In this document: one piece after another, positions 1 through 8,346 of the stretch
How the letters are laid out: the number at the start of each line of letters is the position of its first letter
Position numbering within the stretch: position 1 is the first letter of the stretch
Origin: CAYUHJ01 sp964444365
Lineage (GTDB): Bacteria; Planctomycetota; Planctomycetia; Gemmatales; Gemmataceae
DNA length: 64,000 bases
Reading direction: 5' to 3'
Assembly: GCA_964444365.1 (NCBI GenBank)
Contig: CAYUHJ010000011.1
Coordinates: 1 to 64,000 of the forward strand
Notes under the pieces: model-generated
What the model was told of the DNA's origin: nothing
The model's input: the letters and a program-made list of their open reading frames with translations, nothing else
Database searches by the model: none
Translations under genes and position numbers: made by a program

Positions 1-53
1 GCCCCGACCACGGGGGCGGCCCACAGCAACCGGCGAAGCGAACGAGAGGACAT
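1..53 (-). CDS. Start of a truncated gene, N-terminus of unknown exported or membrane protein
   Basis: On the minus strand an ATG at 53 opens a frame that reads MSSRSLRRLLWAAPVVG and runs off the left edge of the window. Arginines followed by a hydrophobic stretch look like the start of a signal peptide or a membrane anchor. Only 17 residues are visible, so no family can be named. It is divergent from the sulfate-binding protein gene, with about 180 bases between the two starts. Confidence 0.4.
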   Translation of the reverse strand, partial: MSSRSLRRLLWAAPVVG

Positions 54-173
54 GGCGAACTCCGAGGGGGAATCGGGCACATTTTCCGCGAGACGAACCC
101 GCTGTGAGACACGACGGGTCAGCCGTCCGTTCGGATTGCGAAGACGGGTGATCGGGGTTCACTCGTTACCATT

Positions 174-191
174 TGTGACAACTCTGTCACG
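174..191. promoter_or_regulatory. Small inverted repeat, possible operator
   Basis: GTGACA-ACTC-TGTCAC lies at 175-190, between the divergent truncated gene and the sulfate-binding protein gene, about 45 bases before the latter's ATG. The symmetry and position suit a dimeric regulator, but no regulator can be assigned. Confidence 0.3.
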
Positions 192-234
192 TGTTCGGGT
201 ACGCAAGTCGAGCGGGTGAGGGTAGAATCCCGCC

Positions 235-1239
235 ATGAACCGCCGCACGTTTCTGACCGCGTCCGCCGCCGCCACCGTCCCGTTCCTGGGGTGCGCCGGC
301 GGGGGCCAACCCCTGCTGAACTGCTCCTACGACGCCACCCGCGAGCTCTACCGCCGGCTCAACCGGGCGTTCGCCGAGCACCACCTCGCCGAGCACGGCA
401 AGGCGGTCCGCGTCACCCCGTCGCACGGCGGGTCCGGGAGCCAGGCCCGCGCCGTCATCGACGGCCTGCAGGCCGACGTCGTCACGCTCGCGATGTGGCC
501 GGACACCGAGGCGGTCGCGAAGAAAAAACTCATCCAGCCCGGCTGGGTCGACCGGTTCCCGCACCGGGCGTGCCCGTACACGTCCACGATCGTGTTCGTC
601 GTCCGCCGGGGGAACCCGCTGGGCATCCGCGACTGGTCCGACCTCGCCGCGCACCCGTCCGTGAAGGTGATCGCCGCGAACCCGAAGACGAGCGGGGCGG
701 CGAAGCTCGGCGTGGTCGCGGCGTGGGGGTCGGTGGTCGCGGCGGGGGGCTCGCCGCGGGAGGCCGACGACCTCGTCCGCGCGGTGTACCGCAAGGTGCC
801 GGCCCTGGAGTCGTCGTCCCGCGTGGCCACGGTGACGTTCGCGCGGAAGCAGATCGGGGACGTCCACCTGACGTGGGAGAACGAAGCCTGGTTGGAGCAG
901 CGCGAGATGAAGGGGGATTTGGAGATCGTCTACCCGGCGCGCAGCATCCTGGCCGAGCCGCACGTCGCCATCGTGGACGCGAACGTCGAGCGCAACGGCA
1001 CCCGCGCCGTCGCGGAGGCGTATTTGAACTTCCTGTATGCGAACCCCTCCCAGGACGTGATCGCCGAGAACTACTACCGGCCGTCGACGCCGGCGGCCGC
1101 CGCCCGGCACGCGGAAAAGTTCGGAAAACTGGACCGGTTCCCGATCGCGAGTGTCCTGCCCGGCGGGTGGCCCGAGGCCCAGAAGCGGTTCTTCGACGAC
1201 GGGGCGCTGTTCGATCAGGTGTTCCAGTCCGGCGGCTAA
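235..1239 (+). CDS. sbp: Sulfate ABC transporter substrate-binding lipoprotein
   Basis: This is a 334-aa periplasmic sulfate (or thiosulfate) binding protein that delivers its ligand to a CysTWA-type importer. The N-terminus has a twin Arg (MNRRTFL) and a lipobox FLGC with Cys20, so it is probably a lipoprotein and possibly Tat-exported. The family signatures are clear: SYDATRELY near residue 31, then SHGGSGSQARAVIDGLQADVVTLA near 62-85, which forms the sulfate pocket. The length matches Sbp/CysP. No permease or ATPase gene follows, so the transporter partners lie elsewhere or to the left of the window. Sulfate versus thiosulfate specificity cannot be told from sequence alone. Confidence 0.9.
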   Translation: MNRRTFLTASAAATVPFLGCAGGGQPLLNCSYDATRELYRRLNRAFAEHHLAEHGKAVRVTPSHGGSGSQARAVIDGLQADVVTLAMWPDTEAVAKKKLIQPGWVDRFPHRACPYTSTIVFVVRRGNPLGIRDWSDLAAHPSVKVIAANPKTSGAAKLGVVAAWGSVVAAGGSPREADDLVRAVYRKVPALESSSRVATVTFARKQIGDVHLTWENEAWLEQREMKGDLEIVYPARSILAEPHVAIVDANVERNGTRAVAEAYLNFLYANPSQDVIAENYYRPSTPAAAARHAEKFGKLDRFPIASVLPGGWPEAQKRFFDDGALFDQVFQSGG

Positions 1240-1431
1240 CAGCTGATGGGTCGCGCTGATGCGAGTGAGGATGCGAGGTGTGATGACACCCCCGGGGCGT
1301 CGATTTCGCGCGAACTTATCAATTCTTGCGGAATCTCCTTTTCCATACGCGCGCGGTGTTGTAGACCAGACACCACTGCGTGACATATCACGCGGTTGAA
1401 TGCACCCGGTCATATCACTGTGAGGCACGCG

Positions 1432-1767
1432 ATGGCGAAGGCGAAGGCGGAAGAGGGCTCGCTCCCGAGCAAGACCAAGATGGTCGAGGCCGCGATGGAC
1501 ACCCTGGGCATGGACAGCTCCCCCGCGACGATCCAGCCGTGGATCCTGGAGAAGTACAAGGTCGAGATCGACAAGCAGATGATCTCGTCCTACGCCTCGA
1601 CGTACCGGAAGAAGCGGGGGGCCGGCAAGAGCGGCTCGATCCGCGTCGCCGCCGCCGCCGCCGGCAAGGGCGTGGTCGCGGTGAAGGACGTGCAGCTGCT
1701 GAGCGACCTGATCGCGCGGGTCGGCCCGAACGAGGTCCAATCGCTGGTGCGGACGCTCGCGAAGTAA
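1432..1767 (+). CDS. Small winged-helix-like protein, 111 aa
   Basis: I chose the ATG at 1432 (MAKAKAEEG...) over an in-frame TTG at 1396, because conserved-looking sequence starts only after the ATG. The region from about residue 12 to 60 (KTKMVEAAMDTLG, ATIQPWILEKYKVEI, MISSYASTYRKKRG) resembles a compact helical or winged-helix domain in which the second half would be a recognition helix. A basic linker and a C-terminal helix (VQLLSDLIARVGPNEVQSLVRTL) follow. Small proteins of this type are common in planctomycetes. DNA binding is an inference, and there is no assigned role. It sits alone between sbp and the tRNA. Confidence 0.75.
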   Translation: MAKAKAEEGSLPSKTKMVEAAMDTLGMDSSPATIQPWILEKYKVEIDKQMISSYASTYRKKRGAGKSGSIRVAAAAAGKGVVAVKDVQLLSDLIARVGPNEVQSLVRTLAK

Positions 1768-1817
1768 GCGGGCCGACTTGTGGCACGGGCCTCCGTCTGA
1801 CAAGATGCCCGTGCCGC

Positions 1818-1900
1818 GGGCGAGTGGTGTAACGGCAGCCACGGCGGACTTAAAATCCGCTCCCCGCAAGGGGGTGCGGGTTCGATTCCCGCCTCGCCCA
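1818..1900 (+). tRNA. tRNA-Leu (anticodon UAA)
   Basis: An 83-base type II tRNA folds cleanly. The acceptor stem pairs GGGCGAG (1818-1824) with CTCGCCC (1893-1899), with discriminator A at 1900. The D arm is GTGG...CCAC. The anticodon stem GCGGA/TCCGC encloses loop CTTAAAA with anticodon TAA at 1851-1853. There is a long variable arm (about 1861-1875), and the T arm is GCGGG-TTCGATT-CCCGC. The terminal CCA is not fully encoded. Confidence 0.95.
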
Positions 1901-1953
1901 CCTTTCATTTCACCTGTTCCCCGCGGCCCGCGGGACGGGTTCCTGTCTTGCGG

Positions 1954-1983
1954 TTGACCCGCGCCCGATTCCGCGATTAGCAT
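1954..1983 (+). promoter_or_regulatory. Possible sigma-70-like promoter of the GT39 gene
   Basis: TTGACC at 1954-1959 and TAGCAT at 1978-1983 are 18 bases apart. The site lies 26 bases before the ATG at 2009 and just after the tRNA gene. The -10 match is only partial. Confidence 0.3.
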
Positions 1984-2008
1984 TCCCGGCCGCCCCCAGG
2001 AGCCGGAC

Positions 2009-3601
2009 ATGCCACTTGCCCCGCACGGCGAGCGGGTCGCCGCCGTCGAGCCGTTCGTTCGCCCCCCCGTCGTGCTCGAAGCCGCCCGGAGGTCGCCGGC
2101 GTCCGCGTGGGACCGGGCGGTGCCGCTGCTCGTCGCGGCCGCGGTGCTGGCCGGCGTCGCCGTGCGAATCTTCGCGTTCGCCCGCAACCCGTCCCTCTGG
2201 GTCGACGAGGCGATGCTGGCGCTGAACGTCCTCGCCCGCTCGCCGGCGGAACTGCTCGAACCGCTCGACTGGAACCAGGGCGCGCCGGTCGGGTACCTGC
2301 TGCTGGCGAAACTCTCGGTGACGGTGTTCGGCGGCAGCGAGTTCGCGTTGCGGCTGCCGTCGCTCGTTGCGGGAATCCTGGGGCTCGTGGCGTTCGTGCC
2401 GCTGGCGTACCGGCTCGTGCCGCTGACCGCGGCGCGGCTGGCCGTCGTGCTGTTCGCCCTCTCCCCGTACCTCGTCGGGTATTCCGCCGAGTTCAAGCAG
2501 TACGAACTGGACGCCGCCGTCGCCGTCGGGTTGCTCGCGCTCGCGGTGCCCGTCTGGCGGAACGAGGCGGGGCCGGGGCGGGTCGTCGGGTTCGCCGTCG
2601 GCGGCGCGGCCGCGGTGTGGTTCTCCCACCCGTCGACGTTCGTCCTCGCGGGCGTCGGGTTCGCCGCCCTCGCCGACTCCGCCGTCCGCCGGGACCGGGC
2701 CGGGTTGCTCGCCCGGCTGGCCGTCGTCGCGGCGTGGCTCGTCAGTTTCGGGACGTGCTACGCCTTGTTCCTCCGCAAGCTCGGCATGAACGAGTACCTG
2801 CTGGGCTACTGGAACGGGAAGTTCCTGCCCCTGGAACTGAGCCCCGGCACGGCCGCGTGGGTCGTTCACCACTTCGTCGAGTTCTTCGAGAAGCCCGGCG
2901 GGATGGCCGCGACCGCGATCGCCGCGTCCGGGCTGGCCGCCATGCTGTACCTGCTCGGGGCGATGGCTTTGGCCCGGGCCGACTGGCGGCTGCTGGTCGC
3001 GCTCGTCACGCCGCTGGTCCTCGCGATGGCGGCATCCGCCCTGCAGAAGTACCCGTTCGCGGGCCGATTGCTGTTGTTCGCCGTGCCCGCCGCGATGATT
3101 CTGGTCGCCTACGGGACCACGGTCATCGCTCCGGCGATTTCCCGGGCCGTCCCCGGCGGCGGGGGGCTGCTCGTCTGTGCCGTGCTGCTCGGCCCGGCGA
3201 TGCACACCCACTGGCTGACCAAGTCCCCCCTGCACGCCGAAGACACCCGCGAGGTGGTCGCCCACGTCCGCGACCGCTGGCAGCCCGGCGACCGGGCCTA
3301 TGTCTTCTGGGCCGCCGTGCCGGCACTGACGTACTACACCGCCGACGCGCCGTTCCCCGCCGACGCGGTCCGCCTGGGCGTCGAGCGGCGCGACCGCGAC
3401 CCGCGGTTGCTGCAAGGCGAACTCGCTGCGTTTCGGGGGAACCCTCGCGTGTGGGTCGTGATCGCGCACCGCCACCCGCAGGAGGAAGCGGGCATCCTGG
3501 GCTATCTCGACGGCCTCGGCGTCTGCGAGGAGACGGTGCGGAAGACCGACGCGGTCGTCTTCCGATACGACTTGAGCCGCACGCCGGTGCCGCCGCGGTA
3601 A
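2009..3601 (+). CDS. GT39/ArnT-like integral membrane glycosyltransferase
   Basis: This 530-aa polytopic protein resembles the GT-C fold dolichyl-phosphate-mannose/ArnT family, which moves sugars from lipid-linked donors on the outer face of the cytoplasmic membrane. An acidic pair sits in the first extracytoplasmic loop (PSLWVDEAML, about residue 68-77), as expected for the GT-C catalytic region, followed by SAEFKQYELDA near 160. At least nine hydrophobic segments follow, then a soluble C-terminal domain (from about 410) with WVVIAHRHPQEE. The start ATG has AGGAG about 5 bases upstream. Donor and acceptor are unknown. Two more glycosyltransferases downstream suggest work on surface glycans. 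Confidence 0.8.
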   Translation: MPLAPHGERVAAVEPFVRPPVVLEAARRSPASAWDRAVPLLVAAAVLAGVAVRIFAFARNPSLWVDEAMLALNVLARSPAELLEPLDWNQGAPVGYLLLAKLSVTVFGGSEFALRLPSLVAGILGLVAFVPLAYRLVPLTAARLAVVLFALSPYLVGYSAEFKQYELDAAVAVGLLALAVPVWRNEAGPGRVVGFAVGGAAAVWFSHPSTFVLAGVGFAALADSAVRRDRAGLLARLAVVAAWLVSFGTCYALFLRKLGMNEYLLGYWNGKFLPLELSPGTAAWVVHHFVEFFEKPGGMAATAIAASGLAAMLYLLGAMALARADWRLLVALVTPLVLAMAASALQKYPFAGRLLLFAVPAAMILVAYGTTVIAPAISRAVPGGGGLLVCAVLLGPAMHTHWLTKSPLHAEDTREVVAHVRDRWQPGDRAYVFWAAVPALTYYTADAPFPADAVRLGVERRDRDPRLLQGELAAFRGNPRVWVVIAHRHPQEEAGILGYLDGLGVCEETVRKTDAVVFRYDLSRTPVPPR

Positions 3602-3966
3602 CCTGTGCGGGTGGTGCCGGCGGTCGAGTTCGCACGACTTGGCCGGACGTGAAGGTCTCTTCTCAAGCGGCCGCGGTCGATCGCCGATGAATGGGGTGTC
3701 ACCTCCACCGCACCTGTCGCGAACCCGCCGGGGAAACCCACCCCGGCAGTCGTCGCGGCCGCGGGATGGGGTCGCCGGCCGGTCACTGCCCTTCCCCCGA
3801 AGCGGCCGACCCCAGCCGGCCGACCGGTCGAGCGCACCCCGGCCCCCGACGGGACGCTCCCACACCATCCCGCGGCCGGGGCCAGATCGGTTCGCGGTTC
3901 CCACCCCCGTCCGAATCGGGTAGCCTGATCCGGGCCGACACCCGTCCCCCGATTCAGGACCGCCGC
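3602..3966. other. Gene-free interval
   Basis: These 365 bases separate the GT39 gene and the protease gene. I see no supported gene, repeat or strong promoter. Frames that pass through it have no plausible start or family resemblance. Confidence 0.6.
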
Positions 3967-4911
3967 ATGTTCACCCGCCGTGCCGTCGTTTTCGTCTCGC
4001 TCTTCGCCGTCCTGCCGGCCCTGGTCGCGGCGGACCCGTGGTACGTGGACGACGACGAGCTCTTCAAGGACTTCACGGAGAAGTCCCAGACCCTCGCCGC
4101 CGGCGGGAAGTGCCTCGGCACCGCGGACCTGAAGAAGAAAACCGCCGCCGACTCGACGTGCAAGGTCGACCCCGCGAAGCCGACCGACAAGCGGCACGAC
4201 CCGGAGGACGTCTACGATGCCGCGCTGCCGGGGGTCTTCCTGATCGGGTCGGTCGTGAAGGGGAAGAACGACAAGGGGGAGGACGCATTTCTCGACGGCC
4301 GACTCGGGACCGCCTGGGTGCTGGCGGCCGACGGCGTCCTCGTCACGAACTGGCACCTGTTCGACGAAATCGAAGAGAACGAATCCTTCACCGTCATGAA
4401 CCACAAGCGGGAGGTGTTCCCGGTCACGGACGTCCTGGCCGTCAACCGCGCGGCGGACATCGCCGTGTTCCGCGTCGGGGCGAAGGGGCTCACGCCGCTG
4501 CCGCTCGCGGAGAAGCAGCCGCGGGTCGGGGCGTGGGTCGGCGTGCTGGGCCACCCCGGCGACCGGTACTTCACGTTCACCCAGGGGGCGGTGTCGCGGT
4601 ACACGACGGCGAAGCGGGACGACAAGCGGGAGCGGTGGCTGTCGATCACCGCGGACTACGCCTACGGCTCCAGCGGCTCCCCGGTGCTGGATCGGACGGG
4701 TGCGGTGGTCGGCATGGCGGCGCTGACGGAGAGCCTCGACTACCCCGAAGACCCGCCGGCGGAAGCGAAGAAGGACGAGAAGCCCAAGGAAGAGAAGCCC
4801 AAAGACGAGAAGCCGAAGGACGAGAAGCCCGCCGCGAAGGGGTCGTCGTTGCAGATGGTCGTGAAGTTGACCGTCCCCTCGACCGAGATTCGCGCCATCA
4901 TCGGGAAGTGA
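3967..4911 (+). CDS. Secreted trypsin-like serine protease
   Basis: This 314-aa protein starts at ATG 3967 with a signal peptide (MFTRRAVVFVSLFAVLPALVAA). A chymotrypsin/HtrA-type fold is indicated by the three catalytic regions in order: TNWHLFDE (His about 129), RAADIAVFRV (Asp about 164) and YGSSGSPVLD (Ser about 237). The C-terminal part carries a tandem charged tract of KDEKPKEEKP type (residues about 267-291), followed by a short conserved end (MVVKLTVPSTEIRAIIGK). There is no PDZ domain, so it is not a full HtrA. It probably acts in the periplasm. Its substrate is unknown. Confidence 0.85.
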   Translation: MFTRRAVVFVSLFAVLPALVAADPWYVDDDELFKDFTEKSQTLAAGGKCLGTADLKKKTAADSTCKVDPAKPTDKRHDPEDVYDAALPGVFLIGSVVKGKNDKGEDAFLDGRLGTAWVLAADGVLVTNWHLFDEIEENESFTVMNHKREVFPVTDVLAVNRAADIAVFRVGAKGLTPLPLAEKQPRVGAWVGVLGHPGDRYFTFTQGAVSRYTTAKRDDKRERWLSITADYAYGSSGSPVLDRTGAVVGMAALTESLDYPEDPPAEAKKDEKPKEEKPKDEKPKDEKPAAKGSSLQMVVKLTVPSTEIRAIIGK

Positions 4912-4917
4912 CACTCG

Positions 4918-5040
4918 TCAGTAGGTCACTCGCTCCGCGAGTGACGGCGCTTCATCCCTCGAAAACGAGTGTGCTTTTTTCATCGAGTGTTGCGTTCTTG
5001 GGACGTGAGCCCGCAACTCGCGGAGCGAGTTACCTACTGA
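4918..5040. repeat. MITE-like palindromic element, copy 1
   Basis: The ends are inverted repeats of about 27 bases. The left end begins TCAGTAGGTCACTCGCTCC and the right end is its complement, ending in ACCTACTGA, with about three mismatches. An inner palindrome CTCGAAAACGAG lies near 4959. A second copy is at 19226-19327. It begins 7 bases after the protease stop codon and may also act as its terminator. Confidence 0.8.
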
Positions 5041-5149
5041 TCGGGCTTCCCGCAGTTGGGGTTGATTCCGCACTTCCCGCAAGCGACGCTAGGAACTCCG
5101 AACTCGACCCGACACGGACGTGTCCGCCCCCGCGGCAAGGAGTGCCCGC

Positions 5150-7606
5150 GTGCCGACGACGCTTACACCCGCGAACACCATCGTTGCGGCGGACCTCGTG
5201 CCGGGGGCCGGGCTGGCCGCCACGTCCGAGGGGTGGGACGCGTCCGCGCCGCTGGTGCGGTTCACGTCGGACACGCCGCTCGAACCCGGCTGGTACGAAG
5301 TCCGCATCGCGGTGCGGTCGGCCGGGCGGTTTACCGTTCACAAGCGGGCGGACCTGATCTTCGACCCGGCCGACGACAACCCCCGGCCGGCCGCCCGCGA
5401 GAGTTTCGCCTGGAACCGCCGGTTCGCCGAAGAGTTCATGATCCGCCTGACCCGCCCCGCCCGCGGCGTCCGGCTCGAACTGCACCGGGCCGAGGGCGGG
5501 CTAAGCATCGACGACTTCGACGTCCGGTTCGTGCCGCACTCGTCGGCACTCTTGCGGGCGGTGAAGGAAAAGTTCCGGCTGATTCGCGCCTACCAGTGCG
5601 TCCGCCCGGTGCTGGTTCGGGGCGGGAAAATGCTCCTGACCGGGCAGTTCCGCAAGTTCACGTCCAAGGTGATGAAGGGGCTCGTCGACGCCCGGCAGAT
5701 GCGGCTCGGGTGCGCCGAGGAAATCGACGCGGCGTGGTGGCGGCGGCACTCGCTGTCCAACGACGAGGCGGACGCGGTGGCCCGCGCCTGCGACGCGATG
5801 GTCGACCCGCCGCCGATCGCGGTGCTGCTGCCGGTCGAACCGACGCGGCTGGATCAGGCCCGCCTCGCGGCCCACTCCGTCCGCCGGCAGATTTACCCGC
5901 ACTGGGAACTGCTCGTGTGCGCCGCCGGCCCGTCCGGGCTGACGCCGCACCTGGACGCGCTCATCGGCCCGGAGCCGCGGGTGAAAATCCACCGGGCGTC
6001 CGTGTTCGCCGGGCTCCCCGCGGCGGTCGCGCGGGCCGTGGCGACGACCGAGTGTCAGTACGTTGTCACCCTGCCGCCGGGCGTGGAACTGGCGGAACAC
6101 GCCCTGTTCCACTTCGCGACGGCGGTGAAGTCCGATCCCTCGCTGGCCGCGGTGGGCGGAAAGGTGTACGCCGTCGAGGACACGAACGCCCGCAGGAAAC
6201 CGGCAGTCGGGGCCGAGGGCGAAGCCGCCGCGATGATGGACGGTACCGCCGACGCCGCGTTGACCCGCACGAACGAGGTCACCGAGGCCGAGGCGGACGC
6301 GGAGAAGAACAAGCTGCCGATCCCGCCGGTGGTCTGGTTCACGCCGACCCGCCGGGTGTCGGACCGCGTCCCGCGCCGGCTCACGCCGAAGGCCGTCGCC
6401 GACTGGTCGGCCGCGAACGTACCGGAGGCGGGGCGATCCGTGCTTCCGCAAGTCTTGGCGTACCCGATCGACGACCGTCCCCTCATCGACCGCGGCCGGG
6501 TCGGACGGAAGCCCGAGGCGAAGGGGCAACTCCTCTTCCTGTCGGCGGACTTGCGGGCGATCACGGGGTACGACTACCTCGCGTATGCGGTGCTGAAGGG
6601 GCTGCCGTCCGCCGGCGCGGACATTCGATTGCACCAGGTCGGCGTCGTCCGCGAGGATCTGATCCCGCCGAGCATGATGCCCCCGAGCGGCGGGTGGGGT
6701 CCGGGGCTGCCGCAACTCATCATCTCGCCGCCGTTCCTGGCCGAGCGGTTCTCGCCGGACAAGGCCGCCGCGATGTACACGATGTGGGAGACGGACCGCC
6801 TCGAACCCGGCTGGGTGGAGGTGCTCAACCGGTCGAAGCTGATCGTCGTGCCGAGCCGGTGGGCCGTGACCTGCTTCCAGAAGTGCGGCGTGAGCGTGCC
6901 GATCGAAGTCGCGCCGCTCGGCTACGACCCGCTCGTCTTCAACCCCGGTGCCACGCCGTTCCCGGAGGTGTGTACGTTCGGCACCGCCGGGGCACTGGCC
7001 GCGGGCGGGCTGCGGAAGAACGCCCAGAAGGTGATCGACCTCTTCCGCACGGCGTTCCCGACTGAGCAGAACGTCCGGCTGCGGGTGAAGATCACGCCGT
7101 CGTCGCCGAGCGTGGAAACCTACGACGACCCGCGTGTCGAAGTCATCCGCGGCGTGTTGCCGCACGGCGACCTGGCGGAGTGGTATCGCTCCCTAACGGC
7201 GTATGTGAACGCCTCCGCGGGCGAGGGGTTCGGCCTTCACCTGATCGAAGCGATGGCCTGCGGTCGGCCTTTGATTTCGCCGCACTACAGCGGGTTGACG
7301 GCGTTCTTCGACCCTGGCGTCGGGTACGCGGTGGACTACGACCTCATGCCGGTGAACAACGCGATCTACACCGGGAACTGGGCCGAGCCGTCCGATGCGT
7401 CGCTGATCGCGCGGATGCGGCAAGTCTTCGCCGACCGCGACGAGGCGAGGCGTCTCGGCGAGAAGGCCGCGGCCCGGGCCAAAAACTTCACCTGGAAGGA
7501 AGCGGGCAAGGCCCTGACGCGGGCGCTGAAGAAGCACGGGTTTTTGGACGCACCCAACGAGCAGCAATCGGGTTTGCTTGAGCCGCGGAGCGGCGTCCGT
7601 TCGTAG
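5150..7606 (+). CDS. Two-part glycosyltransferase (GT2-like plus GT4)
   Basis: I start at GTG 5150 because AAGGAG lies 7 bases upstream. An in-frame GTG at 5120 has no such site. The product is 818 aa. An N-terminal region (about 15-150) looks like a beta-sandwich. A degenerate GT2-like domain (about 222-360: IAVLLPVEPTRLDQARLAAHSV, YPHWELLVC) lacks a clear DXD. The C-terminal half (about 500-800) is a GT4 glycosyltransferase with VVPSRWA, the ASAGEGFGLHLIEAMACG nucleotide-sugar motif near residue 690, and a terminal helix. The last eight codons (EPRSGVRS, 7580-7603) overlap a REP unit, so the native C-terminus was probably rewritten. Substrates are unknown; surface polysaccharide synthesis is likely. 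Confidence 0.8.
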   Translation: MPTTLTPANTIVAADLVPGAGLAATSEGWDASAPLVRFTSDTPLEPGWYEVRIAVRSAGRFTVHKRADLIFDPADDNPRPAARESFAWNRRFAEEFMIRLTRPARGVRLELHRAEGGLSIDDFDVRFVPHSSALLRAVKEKFRLIRAYQCVRPVLVRGGKMLLTGQFRKFTSKVMKGLVDARQMRLGCAEEIDAAWWRRHSLSNDEADAVARACDAMVDPPPIAVLLPVEPTRLDQARLAAHSVRRQIYPHWELLVCAAGPSGLTPHLDALIGPEPRVKIHRASVFAGLPAAVARAVATTECQYVVTLPPGVELAEHALFHFATAVKSDPSLAAVGGKVYAVEDTNARRKPAVGAEGEAAAMMDGTADAALTRTNEVTEAEADAEKNKLPIPPVVWFTPTRRVSDRVPRRLTPKAVADWSAANVPEAGRSVLPQVLAYPIDDRPLIDRGRVGRKPEAKGQLLFLSADLRAITGYDYLAYAVLKGLPSAGADIRLHQVGVVREDLIPPSMMPPSGGWGPGLPQLIISPPFLAERFSPDKAAAMYTMWETDRLEPGWVEVLNRSKLIVVPSRWAVTCFQKCGVSVPIEVAPLGYDPLVFNPGATPFPEVCTFGTAGALAAGGLRKNAQKVIDLFRTAFPTEQNVRLRVKITPSSPSVETYDDPRVEVIRGVLPHGDLAEWYRSLTAYVNASAGEGFGLHLIEAMACGRPLISPHYSGLTAFFDPGVGYAVDYDLMPVNNAIYTGNWAEPSDASLIARMRQVFADRDEARRLGEKAAARAKNFTWKEAGKALTRALKKHGFLDAPNEQQSGLLEPRSGVRS

Positions 7607-7626
7607 CCCTACGCGGAAGCGTGGGG
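7590..7626 (+). repeat. 37-bp REP unit, copy 1
   Basis: This unit has the form GCGGCGTCCGTTCGTAG followed by a hairpin, CCCTACGC-GGAA-GCGTGGGG. It matches the units at 8279 and 8347 in the same orientation and the one at 8142 in inverse orientation. It includes the stop codon of the upstream glycosyltransferase gene. Confidence 0.85.
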
Positions 7627-7666
7627 TGCCCGGTACGCATGACCCCAAACCCCGTAGGGGCGGCCG

Positions 7667-8101
7667 TCAATCCCAAAGGTAGCGCGGATCGTGATCAAGG
7701 CCGTGGCGTTGCAACAGCATGACGAATTCTTCCTGAAACGAGCGGGTTCGGTGATGCTCTTCCTGACGGTTGATGTAGCGACTCACGATGTCGAGTTGCG
7801 ATCGACTCACGGTGAACGCACCGTATCCGCCTTGCCACGCAAATGGAGAATCGCCCTGCTCGTGCCGCCATCCCGAGGAAACGGCTTTGATGTCTCGAAC
7901 CGCATNNNNNNNNNNACGAACCAGCAGGTGAACGTGGTCCGGCATTCCGCCAGCAGCCAAGAGTTCGCCCCGGCGATTCCGAATGATGCCGCCGAGGTAG
8001 GCGAAGAGTTCGGCGGTCCAAGCGGGCAATATCAGCGGCTCGCGATTTTTCGTACTGAACACGATGTGGTAATAAAGCTGGGTGAACGTGTGGGCCATCA
8101 C
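7667..8101 (-). mobile_element. REP-associated tyrosine transposase (RAYT, IS200-like Y1), with assembly gap
   Basis: The frame encodes an IS200/Y1-type transposase of the RAYT class. The N-terminus (HTFTQLYYHIVFSTKNREPLI), the HUH metal motif (GGMPDHVHLLV) and a downstream IKAVSSGWRHE segment are all present. The C-terminal SRYINRQEEHHRTRSFQEEF contains the helix that carries the catalytic Tyr in this family (Tyr in SRYI). Ten Ns interrupt it just after HVHLLVR. Family spacing suggests about five more residues are missing than the placeholder allows. Inverted REP units flank it at 7590 and 8142. RAYTs are single-copy domesticated transposases that move or maintain REP sequences. Whether it is intact cannot be decided across the gap. 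Confidence 0.9.
7906..7915. other. Assembly gap (10 N)
   Basis: Ten Ns fall inside the RAYT gene. Ten is a placeholder length, so the true size is unknown. The flanks stay in one reading frame if the true length is 1 modulo 3. Confidence 1.
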
Positions 8102-8141
8102 GGACGCCCCTACGGGGCTTGGAATTGGGGGCGGATGTCGA

Positions 8142-8178
8142 CCCCACGCTTCCGCGTGGGGCTACGAACGAACGCCCC
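8142..8178 (-). repeat. 37-bp REP unit, copy 2 (inverted)
   Basis: The hairpin CCCCACGC-TTCC-GCGTGGGG, followed by CTACGAACGAACGCCCC, is the reverse complement of the other units. Its orientation opposite to copy 1 places the RAYT gene between inverted REPs. A shorter GCCCC-TACG-GGGC-type palindrome lies at 8106-8118. Confidence 0.85.
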
Positions 8179-8278
8179 TGCGGGGCAAATGCCAACAAGC
8201 CCCACTTTGACCGGTCAAACATCCGGCCGCAAGTATGAAATGGATACCTGCCGTGTCCAGTAGGTTCTCAGCCACGTA

Positions 8279-8315
8279 GCGGCGTCCGTCCGTAGCCCCA
8301 CGCGGAAGCGTGGGG
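8279..8315 (+). repeat. 37-bp REP unit, copy 3
   Basis: It differs from copy 1 at two positions by eye. The hairpin CCCCACGC-GGAA-GCGTGGGG is at 8296-8315. Confidence 0.85.
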
Positions 8316-8346
8316 AATGTGTTCAGGAATTGATCTGAGCCCCAGA

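Noticed and set aside
187..2496. 769-aa minus-strand frame
   Set aside because: It is antisense to sbp, the small winged-helix gene, the tRNA and the GT39 gene. It is Arg/Gly/Pro-rich with no family resemblance, a shadow caused by high GC.
3502..4914. 470-aa minus-strand frame
   Set aside because: Antisense of the protease gene, whose His/Asp/Ser motifs fix the coding strand.
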